From contig NZ_JALJWH010000001.1 of the NCBI RefSeq assembly GCF_024168825.1, forward strand, positions 3,100,001-3,164,000: 64,000 bases of DNA, given 5' to 3'. Both the position numbers and the translations under genes were made by a program. The DNA is from Paenarthrobacter sp. A20. Its GTDB lineage: Bacteria > Actinomycetota > Actinomycetes > Actinomycetales > Micrococcaceae. Below the pieces are notes generated by a model that searched no databases, was not told the DNA's origin, and worked only from the letters and a program-made list of their open reading frames with translations. Numbering within the stretch: position 1 is the first letter of the stretch; the number at the start of each line of letters is the position of its first letter. Of this stretch, positions 49,625 through 58,022 are shown in pieces.

Positions 49625-50995
49625 ATGGCCTTACCAACTGGCCGGGCAGCCTTTTGGCAGAATTTAGAGTGGAGATTGAGCTTGGTCGTGTCATTCCCGA
49701 TAGTTCACCCCCACTTGCACGTCTATACGGACGACGAAGTTCGAAGCTCCTTCGAAAAAGGGATTCCGATTTACTTCGACACGATGGTGTTCCGTAACCT
49801 ATGGAAGCTACACAGCAACCCACGCGCTACTCTCATCGAATCCATACGAAACTTGAGCGAGAGAACGTACCTTCCCCATCAAGTACAAGCAGAGCTCCAC
49901 CGCCAAGCGTATTCGGACGCTGTGCTCAATAATGTCCCACTCCCCGGTCTATTTCAGCCCCGGGGTATGCTCGAAACAGCGATGAACTCAATGCTTGCTG
50001 AGGTCAAGAAGGTCCGGCCTCAGGGGCAGGTTAACGGAGTCACTGCGGAGCAAATCGAGGGCTTTCATGCAGAGATTCAAGAAAAGTTTGGTGAAGTAAA
50101 CGAATGGCTTGATGGTGTCGATAGGCAGCTTCGCGGCTGGCTCGGCGAGCAGGTCGATGTGACAGCAATTCGGCGGGGGAGCGGGACGCACGCACTGCTT
50201 GATGAGGTCGCCACTGCGTTCGAGGCAGGTCACCTCCTCGCCCCGCCAGAGAACGAGACTCTGGCGGGATGGAAAGCGCTATACGTTGAGCGAGTGAACC
50301 AGGATGACCCCGTAGGCCCTGGAAAGACTGACCGAAACAAGGGATCACTCGATGAAGCAGCGGGGGACTATTACGTCTGGATGGAAATGCTGGCGCATTG
50401 CCGCGCGCATGGATTCTCCGACGGGTTCATATTCGTTACGGAAGAAAGAAAGCCAGATATTTGGGAAGTCCAGCAGGGAGATAAAGCGCTCCGCCGGGTT
50501 GATCCGCGTATTCAGCTTGAGTCGCTTCAAGTCACGGGTGGCCCCATGTACGTTCTCACCTTTGACGAACTCCTAGAACTCGCTGTGACTGATGCCGGAA
50601 CTCGGGAGATTTTGTCCACTATCTCACAGGATGTGAAGGTCTCTCTGTCAACTTGGAGTGAGAGCGCCTATGCCGAATTGCTGGAGCTATTGAAAAAGAA
50701 TGGTTACCAGCGTCAGCGTGACGTGATCATCGGAGCCGCTCGGGCTGGTGGATATATCGAAAGGGCCGAGATTGGAAAGATTCTAGGATGGGGTGACGCT
50801 AAGCGGCATCTGACGAGGTTCCGAATGCCCGCTGATCGGGCAAAGGCTGAGTTGGTCCAACGCAACCATGTGAGCCAAGATGCATCGGACCCCCTCTGGG
50901 CTGTTTATGATGGACCAGGAGAAGCGATTGGCTACGCAGTGCCTGATGTATTCGCCGAGATCCAGCTAACACTGGACGGGGATGGCGGCGAGTGA
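49625..50995 (+). CDS. PIN-like domain protein (PIN_8 type)
   Basis: About 456 residues. IPIYFDTMVFRNLWKLHSNP has the first acidic residue of a PIN-like nuclease, followed by YLPHQVQAELHRQAYSDAV; DEAAGDYYVWMEMLAHCRAH and DGFIFVTEERKPDIWEVQQG supply the later acidic cluster, the pattern of PIN_8 proteins. The C-terminal 130 residues (LSTWSESAYAELLELLKKNG onward) look like a separate helical/winged domain. Likely an RNase of toxin or defence type. The start is unsure: no good ribosome site; a TTG at 49574 is also in frame. GC is lower than in the catabolic regions. Confidence 0.68.
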   Translation: MALPTGRAAFWQNLEWRLSLVVSFPIVHPHLHVYTDDEVRSSFEKGIPIYFDTMVFRNLWKLHSNPRATLIESIRNLSERTYLPHQVQAELHRQAYSDAVLNNVPLPGLFQPRGMLETAMNSMLAEVKKVRPQGQVNGVTAEQIEGFHAEIQEKFGEVNEWLDGVDRQLRGWLGEQVDVTAIRRGSGTHALLDEVATAFEAGHLLAPPENETLAGWKALYVERVNQDDPVGPGKTDRNKGSLDEAAGDYYVWMEMLAHCRAHGFSDGFIFVTEERKPDIWEVQQGDKALRRVDPRIQLESLQVTGGPMYVLTFDELLELAVTDAGTREILSTISQDVKVSLSTWSESAYAELLELLKKNGYQRQRDVIIGAARAGGYIERAEIGKILGWGDAKRHLTRFRMPADRAKAELVQRNHVSQDASDPLWAVYDGPGEAIGYAVPDVFAEIQLTLDGDGGE

Positions 50996-51165
50996 CGATG
51001 CTCGTTCGGTTTCGATAAGCCATGGTGACCGTCCGTGATATCACCCCAAAAATTCAGACGGAGCATTAGGTACTGTTTAGGGTTGACGGGTCCATTGAAT
51101 GCAAATCTCATTATTGCCGTCAGTAATACGCTGAGTTGGCACCTTTCCGGTGTTCTCGGCGAGCC

Positions 51166-51711
51166 TTACGTCGTCTTAGCGCTGCGGTGGTCGAACAGCG
51201 CTTCCTGCCAAACGACTCGTGGTGATTGGACGACCATGGCTTCGACCTTCCGGTTTAGTGGAAAACCACCATCGTGACTGAAGAAGTAGTCGCAATTGAG
51301 TCTTGCCGCGGCGGCAAGGTGAAGGGCGTCTGCGGCATGGAGCTTCTTTATTGGGTTGAAGCGAAGATGGCCGAAATCCTGAATGAGTTGGAGCGCATCT
51401 CGGACTAAGAAGCGGTCCAGTTCGGTCCACGCCGTAGATTCAGCCTGGAACCAGCCCTGAAGCATTTTGCGGATGCGTTCGGAATTTTTCCGCGCTGCCC
51501 CGTTGCAAGAGACCTCAGCCTCAAGAAGTGGCGAGGCGGCCAGGCGTAACTGTCCTGATTCAGCTGCGTTGAAAACTGCCAGGGCACTCTTCCAACGTGG
51601 CTCCCCAGTGTGTTTGTCCTCATCGTCGTTTCGTGTTATCAGGTCTAGGTAGACGCATGCGTCCACATAGATCAGCGGAACGGGCACTTTGCTGCTGTTC
51701 TTAGCCACCAC
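51166..51711 (-). CDS. PIN domain protein (toxin-like RNase)
   Basis: A 181-residue VapC-like PIN protein. The acidic set is visible: first Asp in LIYVDACVYLDLITR, Glu in ASPLLEAEVSCNGAA, Asp in LHAADALHLAAAARLNCDYF and the last Asp in FFSHDGGFPLN. It probably cuts RNA. The GTG at 51711, with GGGGAG upstream, lies within the end of the preceding gene (11-bp overlap), a typical antitoxin-toxin layout in which the upstream gene (51701-52516) is the partner. That partner is much longer than common VapB antitoxins, so the pair may be an unusual toxin-antitoxin or a defence module. Confidence 0.8.
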   Translation of the reverse strand: MVAKNSSKVPVPLIYVDACVYLDLITRNDDEDKHTGEPRWKSALAVFNAAESGQLRLAASPLLEAEVSCNGAARKNSERIRKMLQGWFQAESTAWTELDRFLVRDALQLIQDFGHLRFNPIKKLHAADALHLAAAARLNCDYFFSHDGGFPLNRKVEAMVVQSPRVVWQEALFDHRSAKTT

Positions 51712-52516
51712 GGACTCCCCGCATGTAATCGTCCACTCTCATCCCGTCCAACCAATCCGGAGCGATACCCAACATCTCACGGGCAGAAGGCATGCCTGAA
51801 TCGTCTTCCGGCAAGCGCTCAATTTCAGAAATTTCAATGCGGATCGCCTGTCCTTGAGCGTTGCGTGTCACTACGCCGCCTACGAGAACTCTATGGTTCC
51901 AATGCTCACGGAGAGACTCCGCGAGAGCCGGAGCGGCGTGGCCGGACACGGCACGTTCAGTTTGCCGGTCAAAAAGCCTGACACGAAGGAAGTTTCTACG
52001 CGGGGTTGAGCCCACGGTGTCGAGGACGCCAGATAGGGCACCGGGGGCCGTTTCTTTACCTTTGACAGCAGCGGTGGCATTATCCCGAACCACGTCCGAG
52101 AGCACAGCTACCTCACCGACCCGGCCGTTGTACGCCGCTACTGACACTTGGTCGTATGCCTCCCCACCCGTTGCTATGCGCTTAATGCGTTCCACAGTTT
52201 CAGGACTGTAAAGCTTTGGGATCTCGGCGCGTTCACCGAGGCTATTAACTCCCTCTACCAACGCGTCGATCGGGCGGCGCATGTCCGACAGATCCCGGGT
52301 GCGGGAGTTGCTCCGTGGTTCAAGTCGGATGATCGCATCGTTCGCCTGGTGCTGCAGGGACTCGATGATCCACGTTGGCCGCGACCCGCGATGCAGGTAT
52401 AAACGGTCGATCTCACCGAGGGCAAGCACCACATCTTCCAATGTCTTTGTGAACCTGTGTACGGCAGCCCTTTCCCGGCCTTCCCTGAGGCGTAGTTCAA
52501 GACCTGTCGTTGACAT
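51701..52516 (-). CDS. Hypothetical protein, probable partner (antitoxin-like) of the PIN protein
   Basis: A 271-residue protein. The N-terminal half is helical (VHRFTKTLEDVVLALGEIDR; RPTWIIESLQHQAND), the centre (KLYSPETVERIKRIATGGEA; VSVAAYNGRVGEVAVLSDVV) looks like mixed alpha/beta, and the end (EREHWNHRVLVGG-type strand and REMLGIAPDWLDGMRVDDYM followed by RGVRGG) resembles the C-terminal toxin-binding peptide of antitoxins. I do not recognise a named family. ATG at 52516 chosen over 52573. The 11-bp overlap with the PIN gene shows coupled expression. Confidence 0.7.
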   Translation of the reverse strand: MSTTGLELRLREGRERAAVHRFTKTLEDVVLALGEIDRLYLHRGSRPTWIIESLQHQANDAIIRLEPRSNSRTRDLSDMRRPIDALVEGVNSLGERAEIPKLYSPETVERIKRIATGGEAYDQVSVAAYNGRVGEVAVLSDVVRDNATAAVKGKETAPGALSGVLDTVGSTPRRNFLRVRLFDRQTERAVSGHAAPALAESLREHWNHRVLVGGVVTRNAQGQAIRIEISEIERLPEDDSGMPSAREMLGIAPDWLDGMRVDDYMRGVRGG

Positions 52517-53047
52517 AAACCCAACGTAGCGGATGGAACGGCGAGTTCTGTGAACGGCGTGCCGCAAATCCATTGTCCACGGATCGGATGACGGTTAGAT
52601 ATTTGTACAGCGACGTAACCAGTCGTCGCTGCGCCTGGACCCTGCGCCACCTTGCATAGAGTTCCCTCGCGATGCTTACCTTCGCCACATAAACGGCAGA
52701 AGAACGGCCTTCCGGCATTGGTCGAGGAAGTCCTTTCGACGGTGGCCAGACCCGTAATGTCCCCGGCGGTTCGAACCGCTGTAACAGCGTGAAAGGAAGA
52801 CATCTGATGAAGATGTGTCGCCCCCACAATTGTCGGCACTGCGGGTCGTGTCGGCACTTGTGTTGCGCCCCGTTGTGCGTTCCGATTCCCGGCCGGGCAC
52901 GGCGTCCTCATGCGCACGTTCATGGCCAAAAAAGAATTGTGGACAATGTCCACACTTTCCGCCCTGGACTGGCCCGTACAGCCGCCGGACTGGCCCGGAT
53001 TCCGCATGTTTCCGCCACTTCCCAGCAATAACAAGGCCTGGAATCGC
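52517..53047. other. Intergenic stretch preceding the att-like site
   Basis: No gene accepted. It includes the 17-bp palindrome TGTGGAC-AAT-GTCCACA at 52938-52954 and several TGGCCCG-type repeats near 52970-53005 (GGACTGGCCCG twice). These resemble the arm region of a recombination site. Confidence 0.45.
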
Positions 53048-53069
53048 GTTCGAGTCCCACCTCGGGCAC
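53048..53069 (+). other. tRNA 3'-end-like sequence, possible attachment site
   Basis: The bases GTTCGAGTCCCAC then CTCGGGCAC look like the T-loop, T-stem 3' strand and acceptor 3' strand of a tRNA. The matching 5' half (an acceptor strand GCCCGAG and D/anticodon arms) is not found upstream, and the preceding bases do not complete the T-stem. A terminator follows directly. This is the usual appearance of the distal att repeat left by an element integrated in a tRNA gene. Confidence 0.5.
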
Positions 53070-53074
53070 GGCAT

Positions 53075-53105
53075 AACCCCTCGTCAGAGGGGTTTTTGCT
53101 TTTAA
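53075..53105 (+). terminator. Strong terminator after the tRNA-like remnant
   Basis: AACCCCTC (53075-53082) pairs with GAGGGGTT (53087-53094) across a GTCA loop and is followed by TTTGCTTTT. No gene ends here, so it probably belonged to the original tRNA gene. Confidence 0.8.
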
Positions 53106-53115
53106 GTGTGGACAA

Positions 53116-54049
53116 ATGTTGACAAGTCCCTCTGATTGGGAGTCCCGGCTTGTGCCTGGCCGCCGGGTGCGGCCTGTTCAGTTTGGGTGGGGGCGCGGGA
53201 TCAGCGTCCTGGCGTGTGGGCGCTCCGCTGGCTCTGAGCTGGGGTCACTGGGTTCCTTCTTTCTGTTCTGTCCGATAGGTCCGGAGTGGCCTACACATCT
53301 TCATGGGCGGGGGGATTAGGTACGACATGACTTCGGGAGATTTCTGTTTCGCCGGGTTGAACCACGAGATTTCCGTTCCCTTCACGGCGCCGAAAGTGAC
53401 TTTGTCGGGCCAAAGTGGGTGTGTACGTTGTGCACACTTAAGTCTGTTTTTTTCTGACCACGGTCTGCTCTCTTTCTTGCCGTCACGTGTTCATTCCGCC
53501 CGCCGGATTCGACGACATGACCAAGCGAAAACCCTGTTGTTGCGCCGGCCCGACGTATCTCTCGGTGAGCAGGTGCATTCTAGGGACGAGGGGCGGCAGG
53601 GCTGCGCTCTCTCGAGTGCGCGGACCGTCAGGATGAGGTCTATGATCTCGGATGTCTGTCGTCAGACAAAGGCTCAACGGGCCATAGCCTGAGACCTGAC
53701 CTCGCAGGATCTGACGGCAGCAGCACAAATCAATTGCTGACATGCTTGTTACCTTCGCCGAAACGTACGAGCGGGGGTGTTCTTCGACGATGCCGAGGGT
53801 TTCCTGGACATGGATTTCGATGTGTTCTGGGAATTGGCCAGAGAGCTCAACCCGGAAGCCGGTTACTGGAAGTCGTAGAGATGACGTCCAACCAGATAGC
53901 CGTCCGTTCGCTGCTGGGCATCTGATCGATGGCCCCCATCGGCTGTACTTTTCCGTGTTCGCGCCTTGGGAGCGCTGTCCATATCGCGTCTTCCCGTGAT
54001 ACTTCGGAACAAGCGGTGCAGGGCGCCTTGAAAGGGCCCCTTCCACTCA
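53116..54049. other. 934-bp stretch without a clear gene; possible gene debris
   Basis: Near the left end TGTGGACAAATG-TTGACA (53107-53124) echoes the palindrome at 52938. At 53777-53878 a short frame reads VFFDDAEGFLDMDFDVFWEL then ARELNPEAGYWKS and a stop; it looks like the end of a real protein whose upstream part is lost. No other coding signal. Confidence 0.4.
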
Positions 54050-54769
54050 TCATCCGCAAAGCTTGAGAGCCGCGTCTATTACCGGAGAGAGGTCGATTTT
54101 GAGCCCGGAAACGTCAGGATTGGCGGCCCAGATTGGATCGATACCCGGGTAGCTGCCATGATCTTTGGCTGTTCCGTTGGCTGCATAGATCCTCCCATCC
54201 GGTGCTGTGACGGTTGCTACTTGCAGGTTACGGCCGGCGACTTTGATTCTTTCGCAGTGCGCGATGACATAGGGAACCGTCAACGGCCACTCATCACCAA
54301 AGGATGTGCTGATGAGTAGGCCAGGATCCTTGGCGAGGTCAGCCGGGACATCGACCTTGACCGGCTGTTTTGGTCCGGCCGCAACGTAGCCGGCGCATAG
54401 TCCGGACTGTGGTTTGCCGACGGTTTCTGCGGGGAAAGTGACCACGACATAGCCGGCGTTACCGCCTTTGTTGTCGATGCCACCTCCCGGCCGCCAGGTC
54501 CGGTCGACGCAGACTTCCGAGGCGTTGACGACTGTGCCTTTGAAAGTCATTCCCTTCCAGATCGGCGCGTCCGGGAGTTCATTCGCTGCAGCCGCTTCGG
54601 CTTTGGTCACCCGTTCGGCATCGGCCAGTGTCACGGCCGGAGAAGCAGACTGTGAAGACGGAGCGGACGAATCGTTATTCGTAGGAGGCGGAGTTGCAGG
54701 CGCGGCGCAGGCCGTCAGGACCATGAGTACGGCCACGTAACTCAATGATGATGAGTGTGTTTTCCCCAT
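54050..54769 (-). CDS. DUF2511-containing lipoprotein
   Basis: A 239-residue secreted lipoprotein. The signal peptide ends in the lipobox LTAC (Cys21), followed by a Pro/Ser/Thr linker (about 22-48). The C-terminal half shows the DUF2511 (YebY-like) pattern: [20 protein letters not shown], then [17 protein letters not shown] and [10 protein letters not shown]. An added central block ([20 protein letters not shown]) has paired Cys residues. The role is unknown. It stands alone; the next gene is divergent. Confidence 0.78.
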   Translation of the reverse strand: MGKTHSSSLSYVAVLMVLTACAAPATPPPTNNDSSAPSSQSASPAVTLADAERVTKAEAAAANELPDAPIWKGMTFKGTVVNASEVCVDRTWRPGGGIDNKGGNAGYVVVTFPAETVGKPQSGLCAGYVAAGPKQPVKVDVPADLAKDPGLLISTSFGDEWPLTVPYVIAHCERIKVAGRNLQVATVTAPDGRIYAANGTAKDHGSYPGIDPIWAANPDVSGLKIDLSPVIDAALKLCG

Positions 54770-54888
54770 AGCGACAGCTTATGGATAACCCGTGCCTTTC
54801 CGGGGACACCGCCAGCCGGTATTTTGGCGGTACGGCGTTGCGCCGGATGGACGACAGTTCTCGTTTCACCTGCTGGTAGGTTCGGCTC

Positions 54889-55719
54889 ATGACTGCAGAA
54901 GACGCTGCACTGCCACCTGGATGGCGGCTGGCCACATCGGCCCGAAGCAAGATGCCGCCGGGTTGGTCAACCAAGGGATTTACGGACGATCTTTTCTGGC
55001 CGGGTGATGATGTCCTTGCTTCGGCAGAGACAGCTGTTCTGCCGCCCGGGTGCGAAGACAGCGTTTGGATTCTCCACAACCAGTATGTGTGCCCAGCCGG
55101 TGTTGATCCTGGCTCTCTGGCGTGGGAGGAAATCCCTGACATCTACACTGTTGCTCCCCCGGTCGAATTCATCAGGTTCCGCTGGAGCGAGGTTGCCCGG
55201 ATCAAGGGCGTTCCGTTGCGCGGAGCGTTCTGGGACGGACTGGAGGTTCCGCCCTGTTTCCGCTGGGAGGCGTTCCTTGGGTGGGACGAGGCAGCGCTCG
55301 TCCTGCCTGGTGCCTCGTTCGTGTATCAACCCAAAGATGCGACCATCGGCCAGATCGAGCTCGAAGAGCTCCTGCCCGTCTTGCAGGCTGCCACTACGTC
55401 GTACCGTCTGGAGGCAGTGTTCAGTGCTGTCGGCCGGGCCGAGGACGACATTGCTGGTCAGGTGATTGGTGCCGACGGTTACATGCACCGACGGGTCTTC
55501 TACTTCAATACCGGAGACTTGCTTCCTGCACTTCTACGACGCGACCCTCCCTACGAGACACCTGAGTTCTGGTGGCCTGAGGACCGATCATGGCTCGTGT
55601 GGACGGACTGGGATCTGCTGGGGTCCAAGGTCTTCGGCAGCAAGGAATTGATCGAGGCACTGCGGCGTCATCCGGAGCTTGAGGCGTTGGACTGGTTTCC
55701 TACGAGGACTACTTCCTGA
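54889..55719 (+). CDS. Hypothetical protein
   Basis: A 276-residue protein with no signal peptide, rich in Trp (FRWSEVARI, FRWEAFLGW, PEFWWPEDRSWLVWTDWDLL). The first 30 residues (LPPGWRLATSARSKMPPGW) contain a repeated PPGW turn. No domain recognised. The ATG at 54889 has GGTAGG upstream. The strong end pattern (KELIEALRRHPELEALDW) suggests a compact globular protein, possibly immunity-like given the company of other orphan genes here. Confidence 0.6.
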   Translation: MTAEDAALPPGWRLATSARSKMPPGWSTKGFTDDLFWPGDDVLASAETAVLPPGCEDSVWILHNQYVCPAGVDPGSLAWEEIPDIYTVAPPVEFIRFRWSEVARIKGVPLRGAFWDGLEVPPCFRWEAFLGWDEAALVLPGASFVYQPKDATIGQIELEELLPVLQAATTSYRLEAVFSAVGRAEDDIAGQVIGADGYMHRRVFYFNTGDLLPALLRRDPPYETPEFWWPEDRSWLVWTDWDLLGSKVFGSKELIEALRRHPELEALDWFPTRTTS

Positions 55720-55805
55720 AGGAACTGCTTCATCCTGGTGTGTTTTTGCTTCACGTCTGTGCCTTCGAGGGGAGAGGCATTTGACGACGTCGCGGTTTCC
55801 TGGTT

Positions 55806-56330
55806 TCACGGCCGGCGCGTGAAGACCAGCTTATCGACCTGATCGGGATCGCCGAGCCAGATGACCAGCCTTCGGTCCTTTCCGCGGCCCTCGGTGAATA
55901 ATTCAAACCCGAAGGCACCGGCGGGAAACTTCGGGCTCATATGAACTGTCATCTCCCATGGTGTTCCCGAACTCTTTGCGACTTTCCATTCACCGGAATA
56001 GGAGAGCCTCGCAGTCCAGTCCAGATTCTTCGACGAGGGCCAGTCTGCGAACACTCCGCCCGGAGCGTCCGTCCAGTCAAAGGTCCCGTTGTCCCGGAAG
56101 GCGATGTCTGTGGCGTCGTCCTCATGTCGGCTACGCCACGTGCCGATGACCATGGAGGCCTGCAGCTCTTCCGGCGGCTGGAACGTAGGGAGGTAAAGAG
56201 CGCAGCCGCCCACTGGAATAACCGCTGCCAGTGCGCCAATTGTCTTCAGGGCCGCCCGCCTTGGGATCGTCGCACCAGCCGACTGCATTCCATCAGGACC
56301 GCGATGGTTCTCTCGTGCCGGATCGTTCAC
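55806..56330 (-). CDS. Hypothetical Tat-type lipoprotein
   Basis: A 174-residue protein. The leader has a twin arginine (TIPRRAALKTIGALAAVIPV) and a lipobox GGC, so it is exported and lipid-anchored. The mature part (ASMVIGTWRSRHEDDATDIA; FRDNGTFDWTDAP; YSGEWKV; RLVIWLGDPDQVDKLVFTR) has the beta-rich pattern of a lipocalin-like domain with the GxW motif. Start is GTG at 56330 with GGTAGG upstream; an ATG at 56288 is also in frame. Function unknown. Confidence 0.65.
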   Translation of the reverse strand: MNDPARENHRGPDGMQSAGATIPRRAALKTIGALAAVIPVGGCALYLPTFQPPEELQASMVIGTWRSRHEDDATDIAFRDNGTFDWTDAPGGVFADWPSSKNLDWTARLSYSGEWKVAKSSGTPWEMTVHMSPKFPAGAFGFELFTEGRGKDRRLVIWLGDPDQVDKLVFTRRP

Positions 56331-56365
56331 GCTCGCAACCTACCCGGGGGTGCCGGAAATGTCCG

Positions 56366-56998
56366 TTAGGCCCCGCCTGGAAGATCAGTAGCAGTTGCCG
56401 GTTCCAATCCTGCGATTTCACGCAAGCGGGCATCTGTCCCCGGGGCCAGGATAAACCCGATGGCTTTCTCGCCGTGAGTGCAGTTCTCGGCGTCAGGACA
56501 CGCCAAGGCGACAACGACCTGCAGGAAATCCGCGAGTTGTTGAGGCGAACCGGGCAGTGATGGGTCGATGACCCTGGAAGCGAACCTATCGAGCAGCTTG
56601 GCCGCGAATACCGGGACTCCTGCCTTCGTGGACAGCCGCGCAATGGTCCGGCCCGCAGGACCCTGCGACCGTACACCGGCGAGCGAGCCGGCGGCTACCC
56701 AAAGAATCCTGCACAGCCAATGCTTCTTCTTCCAGCGGTAGCGCAGGTAGAACTCCTGGGAGGCAACCACTTCCTCTGCCGCGACGGAGTAGACGCAGTC
56801 TGGTCGGAAGACCCAGCGGCTTGCAAACTGATTGGCCTCACCCGGGACACCGGAGGAAGTAACGTCAGCGACGTTCGCCCGAAGCCGATTCTGGACAATT
56901 GCGAGGCTTCGTCGTGCTGAATCCAACCTCGGCTCTGTCCTTCGGGGCCGCTCACGTCGAACGGCATGTGGGCGAACGACTGTGGTTGCCCGGTTCAT
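56366..56998 (-). CDS. Hypothetical protein, uncertain start
   Basis: About 210 residues. The C-terminal part (EEVVASQEFYLRYRWKKKHW onward, with KLLDRFASRVIDPSLPGSP and LADFLQVVVALACPDAENCT) looks like real protein. The N-terminal part is very Arg-rich and may be out of frame, so the true start could be nearer 56750. No signal peptide or domain recognised. It faces left, 36 bp from the next gene. Confidence 0.4.
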   Translation of the reverse strand: MNRATTVVRPHAVRRERPRRTEPRLDSARRSLAIVQNRLRANVADVTSSGVPGEANQFASRWVFRPDCVYSVAAEEVVASQEFYLRYRWKKKHWLCRILWVAAGSLAGVRSQGPAGRTIARLSTKAGVPVFAAKLLDRFASRVIDPSLPGSPQQLADFLQVVVALACPDAENCTHGEKAIGFILAPGTDARLREIAGLEPATATDLPGGA

Positions 56999-57362
56999 CG
57001 GCTTGGGATTGCGCGGGAAGGAATCAGAGAATGCAGTGTCAGCCGCGGGAACCGGTGTTCCTCCTCGGAAGCCGGTGTACGGACACGTTCCGCCGCGACT
57101 ATGGCTGCCAACTTTGCAGCGGGGTGAAAATTCGCACATACGATTCGCAATTCGTTTGGCCGCGAGTATATTCCCGGAGCCGTGTTCTTAGGTTGTGCCG
57201 CCCGATTGATAGGTCACTGCCAATTCCATCTCAGTACCGACTTGGACGGGACAACGGAAGATTGGCTTCTACGACCGGCGCCGTGGAGTAGGGAGTCATT
57301 CACTCGTCACATGACGCCTAGTGCGTAAAGTTGTGGCGTGTAGGAATAGAAAAGGTGGCGCT

Positions 57363-58022
57363 TTGTCCGAAACCGTACACGAAGGTTCAGAATCGGAGAG
57401 CGGGATAGAGGAGGCTCCTGAGCGCTTCATCCATGCTGTTCCGCAGGAGTATGCGCATGGTGCGTTGGTGTGGTTCACCCGGGCGTCAAGGGAACTGGCC
57501 AAGGCATCCAGCCCCCTGCTTGCGTCGATTGAGTCAACCACGATGGATGACATTCCGGATCACTCAGTTGATTCCGGGCGGCGGGGTGCCGGACGTGAGA
57601 CCCCGGACGTCAAGGGCACGCTCTTCAGATATGAGTGGGAGATCTCTGTAGAGCAGCCCTTGGACTTTGACGTTGAGGATTTCCTTACAAAGCTCTATGA
57701 AATGTCTGAAGCACATGGCGCACAGGCAACGAAGAATATTCTCGATCACATCAGTGCGGTTTCAGAGGAACATGGTCAAGTTGTCGAAGCTGGTGATCGA
57801 CCCTTTTTTGAAGTTCTTAGCGAAAGCTTGGAAAAACTAGACTTTGATTTCGATGAGAATGGCAATCATGGCATGCGCCTGGTGCTTCATCCAGACAACA
57901 TGAAGCTTGTCCAAGGCCTTACGGAGGATCAGAGGTCTGCCCTGGACCAGATAGTCGAAAGAAAACGAGGGGAATGGAATGCTAAGAGACGTCGTAAGCA
58001 GCTTCCTAGGCTGCCTGACTGA
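57363..58022 (+). CDS. Hypothetical acidic protein, partner of the nuclease-like gene
   Basis: A 219-residue acidic protein. It starts at TTG 57363 (MSETVHEGSESESG) behind GGTGG, with an in-frame GTG at 57321 as the alternative. The helical middle (RFIHAVPQEYAHGALVWFTR; ELAKASSPLLASIES), a beta pair (FRYEWEISVEQPLDFDVEDF) and a basic end (ERKRGEWNAKRRRKQLPRLP) are visible. No family recognised. It overlaps the nuclease-like gene by 44 bp, so the two are coupled and probably act together. Confidence 0.65.
   Translation: MSETVHEGSESESGIEEAPERFIHAVPQEYAHGALVWFTRASRELAKASSPLLASIESTTMDDIPDHSVDSGRRGAGRETPDVKGTLFRYEWEISVEQPLDFDVEDFLTKLYEMSEAHGAQATKNILDHISAVSEEHGQVVEAGDRPFFEVLSESLEKLDFDFDENGNHGMRLVLHPDNMKLVQGLTEDQRSALDQIVERKRGEWNAKRRRKQLPRLPD

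Noticed and set aside
53020..53075. Complete tRNA gene
   Set aside because: Only the T-loop and acceptor 3' strand are tRNA-like; no matching acceptor 5' strand, D-arm or anticodon arm is found upstream.
53483..54046. 187-residue minus-strand open frame in the gene-poor stretch
   Set aside because: Arg/Pro/Ser-rich composition typical of an antisense shadow in high-GC DNA, and it overlaps a more protein-like plus-strand fragment at 53777-53878.
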